A DNA stretch of 64,000 nucleotides from JAJPJE01 sp963724985 (GCA_963724985.1 CAVRWV010000009.1:208394-272393); one strand, 5' to 3'; shown: positions 26,657-36,484, counted from the first letter of the stretch. Notes: generated from the sequence alone by a model not told the origin. Made by a program: numbers and translations.

Positions 26657-27304
26657 TCACCGATGGCAATCGTCGCCTGCTATCTTCAACGTTCGTTTAG
26701 ATTCTTTTCCGCCGGTCCATGTGCGAATTGTTCGAGTGAAAGTTGTCCATTTCCCGTCGGTTCCTTGCTGGCTCTCGATGCGAATGGGTTTGAGCTCATC
26801 GTTCACCCATCGGTACAAGCCGCTCTCGTAGGCACACCCAGCTTGCCCGCTATTTACGTATGTTGTGACCTCTTTCGTGCGGCAGACAACCTGCTTGAAG
26901 GGAAGTTCAGAGAATTGTTGATACTGAACGAATCTCTCTGTATTCGGGTTGAATAGGTACAAGTGGTACCAAGAATCACCGTGTACGCCCGTTGAGAACT
27001 CGACGAGTAAATCCTTGTAGCCGTCGCAGTTGATGTCGCGCAACTGAATCGCTCCGCGCAAATCACGGACGCGTGGTACATCATCGCCACTCAGATGAAT
27101 CGTCTGGAGCGTCTTACCACCATGACGAATGCCAATGGAGCGGATGGTGATAAATCCATTCGCTTTGTCTTTTGTGCCGCTGTACTCGATTAGGAAAGGC
27201 GAATTAGTGGAACGAAGAATCCTCCCAAAGGGCACAATTTGTGAATGCCCGATACTGGCACAAATCAGCATCGCCAGCAGCAGTATGGGGCGAAGAACCT
27301 TCAT
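26657..27304 (-). CDS. Exported XAC2610-like protein
   Basis: The protein has 215 residues with an N-terminal signal peptide (ILLLAMLICASIGHSQ). The centre contains QLRDINCDGYKDLLVEFSTG, the DxNxDGxxD calcium-type loop seen in FG-GAP and XAC2610-related proteins, followed by YHLYLFNPNTERFV and two Cys (CRTKE, GCAYE). The C-terminus is basic. I infer an extracytoplasmic beta-rich protein of unknown role. Its codon usage looks less G+C rich than that of the housekeeping genes, so recent acquisition is possible. Confidence 0.65.
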   Translation of the reverse strand: MKVLRPILLLAMLICASIGHSQIVPFGRILRSTNSPFLIEYSGTKDKANGFITIRSIGIRHGGKTLQTIHLSGDDVPRVRDLRGAIQLRDINCDGYKDLLVEFSTGVHGDSWYHLYLFNPNTERFVQYQQFSELPFKQVVCRTKEVTTYVNSGQAGCAYESGLYRWVNDELKPIRIESQQGTDGKWTTFTRTIRTWTGGKESKRTLKIAGDDCHR

Positions 27305-27499
27305 GGCGGCATTGTACGCGGCGAAGGTCAGAGCAACTTAAGTTAGCACCCAGAAATTCCCGCCGTAATGAGTTCGTGCCGACTGAATAGGCTTCCCTCG
27401 GGATGACAGTTCCTCGCTACGCTCGGAAATACGCAACGTTTGAACGAGTCGCGCATCGGCGGTTCTCGCGAAACGGGTAACGTGAAACTCGAAACATCT

Positions 27500-27940
27500 T
27501 CACGATGTGTGATCGTGCACGATCCGCCATCCCTCCGGAAATTTCTTCAGCACCAGCGTGAACAGCCCGCCTTCTTCTTTGCCTGACTTCATCACCAGGT
27601 GCCAGTGTCCGCGGACGAAGGCCGCGTCCGTTCCCAGCAGATCGACATACAGATCGTAGAAGTCGAGCTTGCCCATCTCTTTGCCTTCGCCCTGGTAGCG
27701 CTGTCGGTAATGATCCAGCGTGGTCTGCCAGCCCGTGGTTGCGTTCGTGCCCGAGAAGAAGGTCAGATCAGGCGAGCGCCAATATCCCCGCATGAAACCT
27801 TCGAGATCATGCGCGTTCCACGCGTCTACCTGCGTTTGTAAAAGATGGCGGATTGCCAGTTTCTCGGAATCGGCGGGACTGACTTGCTGCGCGCATGCAA
27901 ATGACGCGCAGAGCACGAAAGCAATCAAGATTGGACGCAT
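27500..27940 (-). CDS. Exported NTF2-like (SnoaL/DUF4440-type) protein
   Basis: The protein has 146 residues from the ATG at 27940: a signal peptide (ILIAFVLCASFACAQ) and one NTF2-like domain (IRHLLQTQVDAWNAHDLEGF, LTFFSGTNATTGWQT, YVDLLGTDAAFVRGHWHLV, FPEGWRIVHDHTS). The cone-shaped fold binds small hydrophobic ligands in related proteins; no catalytic residue can be assigned. A fragment of a second copy lies about 1.1 kb downstream at 26540, so the locus was once duplicated. The longer upstream open frame overlaps the kinase promoter region and is ignored. Confidence 0.85.
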   Translation of the reverse strand: MRPILIAFVLCASFACAQQVSPADSEKLAIRHLLQTQVDAWNAHDLEGFMRGYWRSPDLTFFSGTNATTGWQTTLDHYRQRYQGEGKEMGKLDFYDLYVDLLGTDAAFVRGHWHLVMKSGKEEGGLFTLVLKKFPEGWRIVHDHTS

Positions 27941-28090
27941 AGGACACTCACCGTTGGTAACAGAGTTTATCAAGGTACTTTGGTCACCAGTCGGGTCAAA
28001 AGCGGGGAGAACGCGGCTATGCTTGCAGTGTTTCTTCGTACTGGCAGGAAGTTTGACACTTTTTGTCCAGATGACGACGATGAGGACTGG

Positions 28091-30005
28091 ATGACTCCCG
28101 AAAAGGTTGGGCGCTACCTGATAACTGGAGAGCTTGGCAAGGGCGCAATGGGAGTCGTGTATCGGGCGACTGACCCCAATATCGGCCGCACTCTGGCCCT
28201 TAAAACAATGCGGCTCGACATTCACGGCGCCAACAGCGGCGACATGCTGAAGCGCTTCCAGAACGAAGCACGCGCGGCGGGAGTTTTGAACCATCGCAAC
28301 ATTGTCACCATTTATGACGCGGGCGAAGCCGATGGCATGTTCTACATTGCCATGGAGTTCATTGCCGGCGCGACGCTCGCCGGTTTGCTGCGGGATCGCA
28401 GGACTCTTCCCCCGATGGAAGCCGCCGATATCGGCGCGCAGATTTGCGAAGGTCTCGATTACGCGCACTACAAGGGCGTGATCCATCGCGACATCAAGCC
28501 GGCCAACATCATGATCGCGGGCGACGGCAACGTGAAGATCATGGACTTCGGCATCGCCAAGGCTGGAGCCGGACTTACGCATACGGGCGAAGTGCTAGGC
28601 ACGCCAAATTACATGTCACCTGAGCAGGTACGCGGGCGCGTGCTCGATGGCCGCACCGATCTGTTCTCGACCGGCGTGATGCTCTACGAAATGCTGACCG
28701 GCGAGAAGCCGTTCAACGCGAACAGCGTCACGACCATCATCTACAAGATCATCAATGAAGTACCTCCGCCACCGCGCGAGTTGGATGCGTCGATTCCTTC
28801 CGGCATGAGCGCCGTGATTGCCAAGGCGATGGCGAAGTCGCCCGACGAGCGCTATCAGAGCGGATCGGCGATGGCGGCGGCGCTGGAAGATCCATTCACG
28901 CTGTCGAACGAATTGGTAGCAGGAACCGCCGACGGCGCTGCGGTTACCACGCATTTCTTTTCCGCGACTGGTTCGAGTCAGCGCCGCAGGGATACAAAAC
29001 ACGATCAGCGGGACGGCTGTGCTCACTCCGGTGGCAGTTGCGGAGCCGGCATTCACGCCCGCCGTGGTGCTCGACACCACTTCGCGCCGGAGCGAGCCGC
29101 CGGTAGAACTCGCGAAAACCGCTGCACCGCCTCCGCCAACGGAAAAGACTATTTACGCTCCGCCAGTCCATCCTACGGTGGTAAAGAACGTCGTTCCGAT
29201 AACAACGAGCAAGGGCGGACAAGGGTTTGTATTTGCCCTGGTCGCGTTCGCCGTAGTTTGTCTTCTGGGGATGGCGAATGCTGCGCGAAAGCATAAGAAG
29301 GAATTAGCCGTAGCGGAGACGAAGCCCGTGGCGGTGCAATCCGCTCCGGCCGTGGCGAGCTCTGCTCCGGCTGCGAAAGCTATAGCTCCAGTTCAGAAAG
29401 CGGCGCTGGTTTCCGAGGCTCCTGCTCAAGCGGAGCCAAAGCTCGAGTCTGTGAAACTGGAGACCACTGAACCCAAAAGCTCCGCGAGTGTCGCGCCGAA
29501 GAAGCGCGAATCTTATCTCTCGCTGAACAGCGATCCGGTGGGAGCGGAGATTATGGTGGACGGGATTCCGACCGGACTCATGACGCCTACGACGCTTACT
29601 GTCGGTCCGGGGCAGCACAAAGTGTTGCTGCACAAGGCTGGATATCGCTGGGTGGAGACGCTCGCCGATGCGGGCGCCGGGCAGACCGTGAATTTCGCGC
29701 CGCAACTTCAGCCAGCCAACGCCTTTGGACGCGAGAAGACGCGGCTCGCCGCGTGGCGCACATTTGAACAGACGGGCCAGCTACCTGCGGGAAAGGGCGG
29801 GCTGCAGATTCGTACCAATCCTCCGGGCGCGCAGATCACTGTGAATGACATTCCGGTGCCGCGTGCAACTCCGTTCCGCTTTCCAGTGGCTCCGGGAACC
29901 TATCGCGTGCGTCTGAGCATGGACGGCTACTACGCGATCACGAAGATTGTGCAGGTGGACGCGGGAAGTCTGAGTACCGTAGTCGAGACGCTGCAGGCAA
30001 AGTAA
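28091..30005 (+). CDS. Ser/Thr protein kinase with C-terminal PEGA domains, frameshifted after the kinase domain
   Basis: Residues 1-270 form a Hanks-type kinase: GELGKGAMGVVY P-loop, K38, E59, HRDIKPAN with catalytic D134, DFG D152, and GTPNYMSPEQV. The frame then degrades (QRRRDTKHDQRDG). Removing one base near 28979 leads into SAAGIQNTISGTAVLTP, a Pro/Ala linker, one membrane helix (GFVFALVAFAVVCLLGMANA), an Ala/Pro/Lys-rich spacer and two PEGA repeats (YLSLNSDPVGAEIMVDGIPT; LQIRTNPPGAQITVNDIPVP). The repaired product is about 637 residues, cytoplasmic kinase and extracytoplasmic PEGA. The start at 28091 (MTPEKVGRYLITGEL) replaces a longer noncoding leader. Confidence 0.88.
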
Positions 30006-30040
30006 GGCTGCTTCCTATCGCATTCCGAGGCCTGAATAAC

Positions 30041-30367
30041 TTGGCAAACGCACAATTGAAATCTGTTTTGCCCAAACAGGAAGCGAGCTCATGGCCGCCT
30101 TGGCTGGAAAACTGTGCTCTCATCGGCTGCATCGCCGTGGGTGCGACATGCGATTGGTATTGTGCTTACGAATGGTTTTTGGAACAAAGCCCCGTCTTTT
30201 CCGCGACCGTTATCGCTCGAATGCTCCTGATTGTTGTATCGTGCGCACTAGTGGGCATTCTTACCGTCGTTTTGGGCAAGAAGAAATGGCAACTAGGTAT
30301 CGTAACCTTCTTCGGTGTGTCTGCTAATTTCAGTGGCTTGATGCTTTTATCCTGGGTCCGCCGCTGA
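30041..30367 (+). CDS. Small membrane protein, 108 residues
   Basis: The start is TTG at 30041. Three hydrophobic stretches are visible (CALIGCIAVGATCDWYCAYE, ARMLLIVVSCALVGILTVVL, LGIVTFFGVSANFSGLMLL) separated by short polar loops. It lies 35 bases after the kinase gene on the same strand. Less G+C-rich composition and a weak start lower confidence. No family recognised. Confidence 0.5.
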   Translation: MANAQLKSVLPKQEASSWPPWLENCALIGCIAVGATCDWYCAYEWFLEQSPVFSATVIARMLLIVVSCALVGILTVVLGKKKWQLGIVTFFGVSANFSGLMLLSWVRR

Positions 30368-30497
30368 ATCGCAGCGCAGACGCCGCAGATCGCAGTCGGA
30401 TGCTGTGAGAGTTCCGGCTGAGTAGGGCTCCCTCGACTCGGGCATCCGCCCTCGCTCGGGATGACAGCCGTGAAAATATAGCCACGGCGAGCTGCAT

Positions 30498-31616
30498 CTA
30501 CCCGCAGTATTTCTTGTGCTGCTCCAGAATGAAGTGATCCGTCATCCCCGCGACATAGTCGCACACGATGCGCGCCAGCGGCTCTGCTTCGGTCTGCGCT
30601 TTCTCCTGGTAGGTGCGCGGAAGGTCTTCCGGATGCGCCAGCCAGTGCGCGAACAACTCCAGCACTACTTCTTCGCCGTGCTCCTTGCGTTCGACTAATT
30701 CTTCGCTGTAGTAGAGATTGCGATAGAGGAACTGCTTGGCCTGGCGCCGCTCTTCGTCGACTTCCGCGCTGAACGCGGCCAGGCGCTCCGGATGCCGGCG
30801 AACGTCTTCGAGCGTCTGAACGCCACTGGCGGTGATGCGGCGCTGGGTGTTCGTGATCAGGTCGGTCACCATGCGATTCAGCATTCGGCGCAGCGCCTCG
30901 TTGAACTGGAGCTTTTCGATCGCATCGGGATAGAGACGCTGCGCATCGGCGAAAGAGCGCGCAAACAGCGGTAAACCTGCACGAATCTTTTCGACGGTCA
31001 GGATGTGCGACTCGTAGCCATCGTCGAGATCGGCGGTGTTGTAGGCGACTTCGTCGGTGAGATCGATCAACTGCGCCTCGAGCGGAGGCCGCTGGTCGAG
31101 CAGATACTCGGCGAGTTCAGGATGCGCGGCAGCATCGTAATCATGCGAGTGCTTGATGATGCCCTCGCGCACTTCGAAGGTGAGGTTCAGTCCACGAAAG
31201 GCCGCGTAGCGAAGCTCGAAATCTTCCACGATGCGCAGCGCGTGCAGATTGTGATCGAAGAGCAGTCCCTGCGCGCGCATTGCCTGATCGAGCGCCTGTT
31301 CGCCGGCGTGTCCAAACGGCGGATGCCCGATGTCGTGCACGAGCGCCAGTACTTCCACCAGATCGGCGTTCAGGTGCAGCTGCTCGGCGATGGTGCGCGA
31401 GATTTGCGAGACCTCGAGCGTATGCGTCAGTCGATTGCGGAAGTGATCGGAGAGGCGTCCGGTGAAAACCTGCGTCTTATCTTCCAGACGGCGGAAAGCG
31501 CGCGCGTGGATGACACGATCGCGGTCACGCTGGTAGTCATTGCGATAGGGATGCGGCGGTTCCGGATAGCGGCGTCCGCGTGACTGCTCGACTCGCACAG
31601 CGTAAGGGGCGAGCAT
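30498..31616 (-). CDS. dgt: Deoxyguanosinetriphosphate triphosphohydrolase-like protein
   Basis: This HD-domain enzyme cleaves dNTPs to deoxynucleoside and triphosphate. From the ATG at 31616 (MLAPYAVRVEQSRGRRYPEP) it has 372 residues. Metal-binding motifs are visible: RNRLTHTLEVSQISRTIAE (first His), LVHDIGHPPFGHAGE (HD pair), and IDLTDEVAYNTADLDDGYES. The N-terminal DRDRVIHARAFRRLEDKTQV is characteristic of the family. The size corresponds to the shorter bacterial dNTPase-like group rather than E. coli Dgt. Confidence 0.92.
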   Translation of the reverse strand: MLAPYAVRVEQSRGRRYPEPPHPYRNDYQRDRDRVIHARAFRRLEDKTQVFTGRLSDHFRNRLTHTLEVSQISRTIAEQLHLNADLVEVLALVHDIGHPPFGHAGEQALDQAMRAQGLLFDHNLHALRIVEDFELRYAAFRGLNLTFEVREGIIKHSHDYDAAAHPELAEYLLDQRPPLEAQLIDLTDEVAYNTADLDDGYESHILTVEKIRAGLPLFARSFADAQRLYPDAIEKLQFNEALRRMLNRMVTDLITNTQRRITASGVQTLEDVRRHPERLAAFSAEVDEERRQAKQFLYRNLYYSEELVERKEHGEEVVLELFAHWLAHPEDLPRTYQEKAQTEAEPLARIVCDYVAGMTDHFILEQHKKYCG

Positions 31617-31679
31617 GGTTTCAGTGTACGGGATCAGCGTTGCTGTGTCAGTTGGCAGTTGTGCTTCCAAGCCCAAGGG

Positions 31680-31738
31680 GTAGCTGGTAGCTAGTGGCTC
31701 AAGAGACTTATGAGCTACTTGCTATCGGCTACCCCATT
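31680..31738. repeat. TAGCTGGTAGCTAGTGGC / GAGCTACTTGCTATCGGCTACC inverted word repeat
   Basis: The arms GTAGCTGGTAGCTAGTGGCT and GAGCTACTTGCTATCGGCTA can pair in part. They are made of the same words (TAGCTAGTAGC, GCTATCGGC) as the 7-base tandem array at 19473, and lie between dgt and the TPR gene. Confidence 0.55.
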
Positions 31739-31766
31739 GAACAAAACAGTCGCTATCCCGCCCGAA

Positions 31767-33899
31767 CTACGGCTTTTGTGTCGGGTTTGCGCCGTTCTCA
31801 CGCGCCAGTTTCACGCGCGCGGCATCCAGTTTCTTCTGGACCTTGGCGACATCGTTGCTATCGACTTCGGCCGAGACTGTCTTCGACCACTCATGCAATG
31901 CGCGCTCCCATTGCGCTGCGGCCAGCTTCAGGCGATCTGTCTTCTGGTATACATCGCCGAGGTGATCGAGCACGGTCGGATCGTTGTGCGAGCTGCTCAC
32001 GGCTTTCTGCAGATAATCTTCGGCCATGTCGTAGTTGCCCATCTTGAAATACGCCCATCCGAGTGAGTCGAGATATGCGCCGTTTTGCGGTTCGAGCTGG
32101 ACAGCGCGCTTGATGTATCCCAGGGCCTCGTCGAGGCGCAGGCCGCGATCCGCAAGCGTATATCCGAGATAATTCAGCGCGGCTGCGTTACTCGGATTGG
32201 AATTGATCAGCTGCTTGAAGAGCTGTTCCGACTGGTCGTACTTCTTTTCGCGCTCGTAGATGGAGGCCAGCGTGAACTGGGCGTCGTCCTTATCTTCGGA
32301 CTTGGTGGAAAGCTGAACCGCGTGATTGGCAGCGTCTTCCGCCTCAGGATAGCGCTTCAGCCGCGCGTTCATATTCGCCAGCGTGATGTAGGTGTCGCGA
32401 TCCTCAGGCGTGCCTTTCAGCATTGCCTTCACCTGGGCGATAGCAGCATCGGGCTGGCCGGAGTCGGCGGTTAATCCGGCAAGAACGTACTTCAGATTGC
32501 GGTCATTGGGATACTTATTGACCGCCTCCTGCGCTGTCGCCGTCGCGGACTTCCAATCCTTCGAATTCTGATAGGTGTCGATGATCTGCTGATACGCGCG
32601 TACAGATGTTTCCTGATCGCCGAGATCGATTTCCTTATGGAAGGTGTCGACGGCAAGTTGCGTCTTGTTCTGGTCGCGATAAACGCTGCCGAGGCGCTCC
32701 AGGAAGATGGAACGATTGTTCCGTTCACTGGAACTGTAGCTGCCGTCGGGTTTCTCGCTCTTCTTCAGCAATTGCGTCAGCAACTGCGCAGCCTGATCGT
32801 AGTTCCCTTCAGCCTGGTAGATCACCGCTTCGTTGAATGGAACTTCCACCGAATCCTGGAGCTCGGCGCCGGCTTTCTTCAAGGCATCGAGCGCGAGGTC
32901 GTAGCGTCCAGTCCGGCGATAAACTTCCGCAATGCGCATGTAACTCTGCGCGTCGTGCGGGTCGCTATCCACGATCTGCTTAAAAGTGTCCAGAGCCGCG
33001 TCTGTCTGATTGTCGTTCAGCAGGCTCTGCGCCAGCCCGCGCATCGCTTCCAGATTGTCTTTGTCTTCGTTGACGGCGGCGCGATAAGCAACGATCGCGC
33101 TCTTGTAGTCCTTCTGCTGCTCGTAGGTATAGCCCAGCGCGGAATAGATCTTCGAGCTACGATCGACTTCGGGAACCGCATTCAGAACCTGCGCCGCGCG
33201 CTTTGAGTCGCCTTCCTCGTTATAGAGATAGGCGAGCATGGTGACGGCTTCTTCCGAATTCGGCTGCAGCGCAACCGCGGTCTTGAATTCGTTCTCCGCC
33301 TTCAACATATCGTTGTTCAGGCGATAGAGCCGCCCGAGCAGCATGTGGTTCTCAATGTTGTTGGGCTCGATGCGCACGATTTGCTCGTACTGCTCGATGG
33401 CGCGCTTCAGAATTTCCTGCGATTGCGGAGTGCTCTGCTGGTCGCCAAGCCCGCGCAGGTAAATACGTCCGAGAAGCTTGCGGGCATCCAGATTGTTAGG
33501 GTCGCGCTTAATGATGTCCTGCGCTTCTTCCACCGCATCGCTGATGCGTCCCGTTTTGGCGTAGAGCTCAGCCAGGCCGGAGTTCAGGTACTCTGAACCG
33601 GGATCGTTCTGGATGGCCAGGCGATATTCTTCGATCGCCTTGTTCGCGAACTCGCTGCTCTGGTAGATCGAGACCAGCTCCTCATACATATGCGCGAGGG
33701 AGTAGTGGTAGTACGCCTGGGCGCGATCGGGAGTCTTCTTGGGCTCGGCCGATGTGCTGGTGCCGGGAGCGTTTGTGCCAACGGCTGAGGGCGCACTCTG
33801 TGCATCCGGGGTGGTGTTCGGGGCATTAGCGTCGTTCTGTGCAAAAACTGGAACAGTGACGGCAAACGCCAGCAAAAGGGCTGGTTTACGAATGTCCAT
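31767..33899 (-). CDS. Exported tetratricopeptide repeat protein, 710 residues
   Basis: An N-terminal signal peptide (ALLLAFAVTVPVFAQ) is followed by an Asn/Pro/Thr/Ser-rich linker and then by about a dozen TPR units from residue 58 to near the C-terminus (for example LNSGLAELYAKTGRISDAVE, HMLLGRLYRLNNDMLKAENE, AALNYLGYTLADRGLRLDEA). The TPR solenoid suggests a scaffold for protein complexes in the periplasm or at the outer membrane. The C-terminus is basic. The protein resembles the large TPR proteins common in Acidobacteria; the partners are unknown. Confidence 0.9.
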   Translation of the reverse strand: MDIRKPALLLAFAVTVPVFAQNDANAPNTTPDAQSAPSAVGTNAPGTSTSAEPKKTPDRAQAYYHYSLAHMYEELVSIYQSSEFANKAIEEYRLAIQNDPGSEYLNSGLAELYAKTGRISDAVEEAQDIIKRDPNNLDARKLLGRIYLRGLGDQQSTPQSQEILKRAIEQYEQIVRIEPNNIENHMLLGRLYRLNNDMLKAENEFKTAVALQPNSEEAVTMLAYLYNEEGDSKRAAQVLNAVPEVDRSSKIYSALGYTYEQQKDYKSAIVAYRAAVNEDKDNLEAMRGLAQSLLNDNQTDAALDTFKQIVDSDPHDAQSYMRIAEVYRRTGRYDLALDALKKAGAELQDSVEVPFNEAVIYQAEGNYDQAAQLLTQLLKKSEKPDGSYSSSERNNRSIFLERLGSVYRDQNKTQLAVDTFHKEIDLGDQETSVRAYQQIIDTYQNSKDWKSATATAQEAVNKYPNDRNLKYVLAGLTADSGQPDAAIAQVKAMLKGTPEDRDTYITLANMNARLKRYPEAEDAANHAVQLSTKSEDKDDAQFTLASIYEREKKYDQSEQLFKQLINSNPSNAAALNYLGYTLADRGLRLDEALGYIKRAVQLEPQNGAYLDSLGWAYFKMGNYDMAEDYLQKAVSSSHNDPTVLDHLGDVYQKTDRLKLAAAQWERALHEWSKTVSAEVDSNDVAKVQKKLDAARVKLARENGANPTQKP

Positions 33900-34136
33900 G
33901 AGTGCCTTGTGGCAGTGGCCACGCCAACGGATGTTGGATGCCCAACAGCGCAGGTGCGTCTCACCCTATTTTACAGGGGATTGCGGCGCACGACACCAAG
34001 TTACGAGAGCCGCTGCGCAATCGGTGGTTATAACCCGACAGCGCAGGAAAAGTCGTTCCTGGTCAGAGACTTAGTCCCCCCGCTGGCACCTCGCAACCGC
34101 CTATTCGAGGGCGAGCATGACGGGTCAACCCGCACC

Positions 34137-35684
34137 CTAATGCCGGAAGTGCCGTACACCGGTAAACACCATCGCCAATCCCAGGCGGTTGGCTGTGTCG
34201 ATGACATCCTGATCGCGGACTGATCCGCCGGGCTGGATCACGGCGGTAGCTCCCACGCGCGCGATCTCCTCGACGCCGTCCGGGAACGGGAAGAATGCGT
34301 CGGAGGCGGCCACGGTGCCTTTGAGCGGCAGAATGGCCTTCATCGCGCCGATTTTGGCCGAATCGACGCGGCTCATCTGGCCGGCGCCCACGCCAACGGT
34401 TTGGCCGTCGCGCGCGTAGACGATGGCGTTCGACTTCACGTGCTTGCAGACGATCCAGGCGAACTTCAGCGCGCGCATTTCTTCCGGCGTGGGCTGGCGC
34501 TGGCTGACGACCTTGAGCTCGCTGTCTTTGAGCGCATAAACGTCGGGATCCTGGACGAGCACGCCGCCCGAAACGTTCTTGATCACCGGACCCGGAGGCG
34601 CCGGAGTGACTTCGACCAGGCGCAGGTTCTTCTTCTTGGAAAATGCCTCGCGGGCGGCCTCATCGAATCCGGGTGCGGCGATCGCCTCGAGGAAGAGCTT
34701 GGCCATCTCGGCCGCCGCCTCGCCGTCGATAGGACGATTGACTCCAATCACGCCGCCGAAGGCCGAGACAGGATCGGTTTCGAGCGCCTTGCGGTATGCA
34801 TCTGCCAGCTTGTCGGCGGTCGAACAGCCAGCGGGATTGGTGTGCTTGATGATCGCCACGGCAGGCTTGTCGAACTCTTGCGCAAGATCCCAGCAGGCTT
34901 GCAGGTCGACGAGATTGTTGTACGAGAGCTCTTTACCCTGCAGCTGTCGGCCGTGTGCGATGCCGGCGTTGGAGTTGTCGGCGTAGAGCGCGGCCTTCTG
35001 GTGCGGATTCTCTCCGTAGCGCAGGTCCATCACTTTCTTGTAGCTGAGGCGCAGTACTGCGGGGAAACCTGCTTGCGGCGCGGCTCCGTCGGGCGAAATC
35101 TGCCCCAGCGTAGAAGCGATGGCGGAATCGTAAGCAGCGGTGGTGGCAAATGCCTTCTGCGCCAGCTTCCACTTGGTTTCGCGCGAGAGCTCGCCCGCAT
35201 TCGTTTTCAATTCTTCGGCGATGGCGGCGTAGTCAGAGGGCGAAGTGACCACGGCGACGTCTTCAAAATTCTTTGCGGCGGAACGAATCATCGAAGGGCC
35301 GCCGATGTCGATGTTCTCGATGATTTCTTCGAAAGCAACGCCCGGCTTGGCTGCGGTCTTCTCGAAGGCGTAGAGGTTCACCACGACCATGTCGATAGGC
35401 GGAATGCCGTGCTCGGCAACGGTGGCGCGATGCTCCGCAAGGGCGCGCCGGTGGAGAATGCCTCCGTGCACCTTGGGATGAAGTGTCTTCACGCGCCCGT
35501 CAAGCATCTCCGGAAAGCCGGTGAGTTCCGAGATGTCTTTCACCGGGATGCCGGACTCACGCAGCAGCTTCGCGGTACCGCCGGTCGAGACCAGGTCCAC
35601 GCCCATCTTCTGCAGTTCGCGGGCAAACTCCACCAACCCGGTTTTATCGGTGACGCTCAGGATTGCGCGTTGCACTTTCGACAT
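34137..35684 (-). CDS. purH: Bifunctional AICAR formyltransferase / IMP cyclohydrolase PurH
   Basis: PurH performs the last two steps of IMP synthesis. The 515-residue product has the N-terminal cyclohydrolase domain (AILSVTDKTGLVEFARELQK, LVSTGGTAKLLRESGIPV, VHGGILHRR, IDIGGPSMIRSAAKN) and the formyltransferase domain (LRYGENPHQKAALY, AIIKHTNPAGCS with the catalytic Lys-His pair, SAFGGVIGVNR, and the late FFPFPDGVEEIA). It is complete and in one frame. It is not linked to purL/purF, which lie 10 kb away on the other strand. Confidence 0.96.
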   Translation of the reverse strand: MSKVQRAILSVTDKTGLVEFARELQKMGVDLVSTGGTAKLLRESGIPVKDISELTGFPEMLDGRVKTLHPKVHGGILHRRALAEHRATVAEHGIPPIDMVVVNLYAFEKTAAKPGVAFEEIIENIDIGGPSMIRSAAKNFEDVAVVTSPSDYAAIAEELKTNAGELSRETKWKLAQKAFATTAAYDSAIASTLGQISPDGAAPQAGFPAVLRLSYKKVMDLRYGENPHQKAALYADNSNAGIAHGRQLQGKELSYNNLVDLQACWDLAQEFDKPAVAIIKHTNPAGCSTADKLADAYRKALETDPVSAFGGVIGVNRPIDGEAAAEMAKLFLEAIAAPGFDEAAREAFSKKKNLRLVEVTPAPPGPVIKNVSGGVLVQDPDVYALKDSELKVVSQRQPTPEEMRALKFAWIVCKHVKSNAIVYARDGQTVGVGAGQMSRVDSAKIGAMKAILPLKGTVAASDAFFPFPDGVEEIARVGATAVIQPGGSVRDQDVIDTANRLGLAMVFTGVRHFRH

Positions 35685-35698
35685 CTCTAACCCCAGTA

Positions 35699-35869
35699 GT
35701 AGTAGTCAGTAGTCAGCAGTCAGTGGTCAGAAAAGTCCGGCTTGCCAGATCCGTGATCTGAGCACCGACAACCTTCCAATATATCAAGGGCGAAGCTTCG
35801 AACCACTTCTCCGCCGCTGCTCGTGGCAATCGAGGGCCGAACGCTATTCGCTGAGTGCTGACTGCTGAT
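35699..35869. repeat. AGTCAGTAGTCAGCAGTCAG inverted word repeat, overlapping the end of the next gene
   Basis: The left arm (about 35701-35730) and right arm (about 35850-35869, TGAGTGCTGACTGCTGATTT) are complementary in words. The right arm supplies the last codons and stop of the glycolipid-binding-like gene. Confidence 0.6.
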
Positions 35870-36428
35870 TTTGTGCCACTCGCGTCCAAACGCCGGGATA
35901 GTCGAAGACGACGGAACAGGCGTCGACGCGAATCTCGGCGGTGAAGCCGGTTGCACTCTCGTACCAATAGCGGGTGTCGTCGAGCCGCTTGTAAGTTTGC
36001 TGCAGGGTTGCGATCTCCAGGCTGGGGAAGCGCACCCACGCCGCCGTGACCGCCTGCGATTGACCGCGCTGCAGCTGCAAACGCCGAAGAGGCAGAGTGT
36101 TGGTGGAGGGGCTGGCACTCAGATCGATGTCGATGCAGCCGTGAAGTTCGGGCGCCGGCTTGCCGTTCACTGTCCAATCGGTCCCGGAGACTTCGATCTT
36201 CAGCTCACGCTGTTCGCCGGCATTCACCTGCAGGATTTGCGCATGGCGCGTGTGCCACTGTTCGTCGCAAGCGATCTCGTACGAGACAAACAACGGCTGG
36301 GCTGGCTCGAGCACCGAAACGATTTTGCCGCGGAGAATGTGGCAGTCGCCCTGGCGCCGTAACTCAAAATATTCCGTTCCGCCGGTGAGCAGATTGCGCC
36401 AGACAATCGCGCGCTCGAGAGTCTCCAT
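35844..36428 (-). CDS. Putative glycolipid-binding family protein
   Basis: The protein has 194 residues. The central CIDIDLSASPSTNTLPLRRL with its preceding W-x-V-N-G-x-P and the C-terminal GFTAEIRVDACSVVFDYPG match the family annotated as putative glycolipid-binding (formerly DUF1089). It is probably a beta-barrel fold in the cytoplasm, since no signal is present. The function is unproven in the family. The last eight residues (NQQSALSE) are encoded by a CAGCAGTCAGCACTCAG-type repeat, so the natural C-terminus may differ. Confidence 0.8.
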   Translation of the reverse strand: METLERAIVWRNLLTGGTEYFELRRQGDCHILRGKIVSVLEPAQPLFVSYEIACDEQWHTRHAQILQVNAGEQRELKIEVSGTDWTVNGKPAPELHGCIDIDLSASPSTNTLPLRRLQLQRGQSQAVTAAWVRFPSLEIATLQQTYKRLDDTRYWYESATGFTAEIRVDACSVVFDYPGVWTRVAQNQQSALSE

Positions 36429-36484
36429 GGGATCAGCTTAATGTAATGTGCGGGATGGGATGTGAGCGGGATTACACAAGGGTC

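Noticed and set aside
34401..35690. 429-residue plus-strand open frame
   Set aside because: Shadow of purH.
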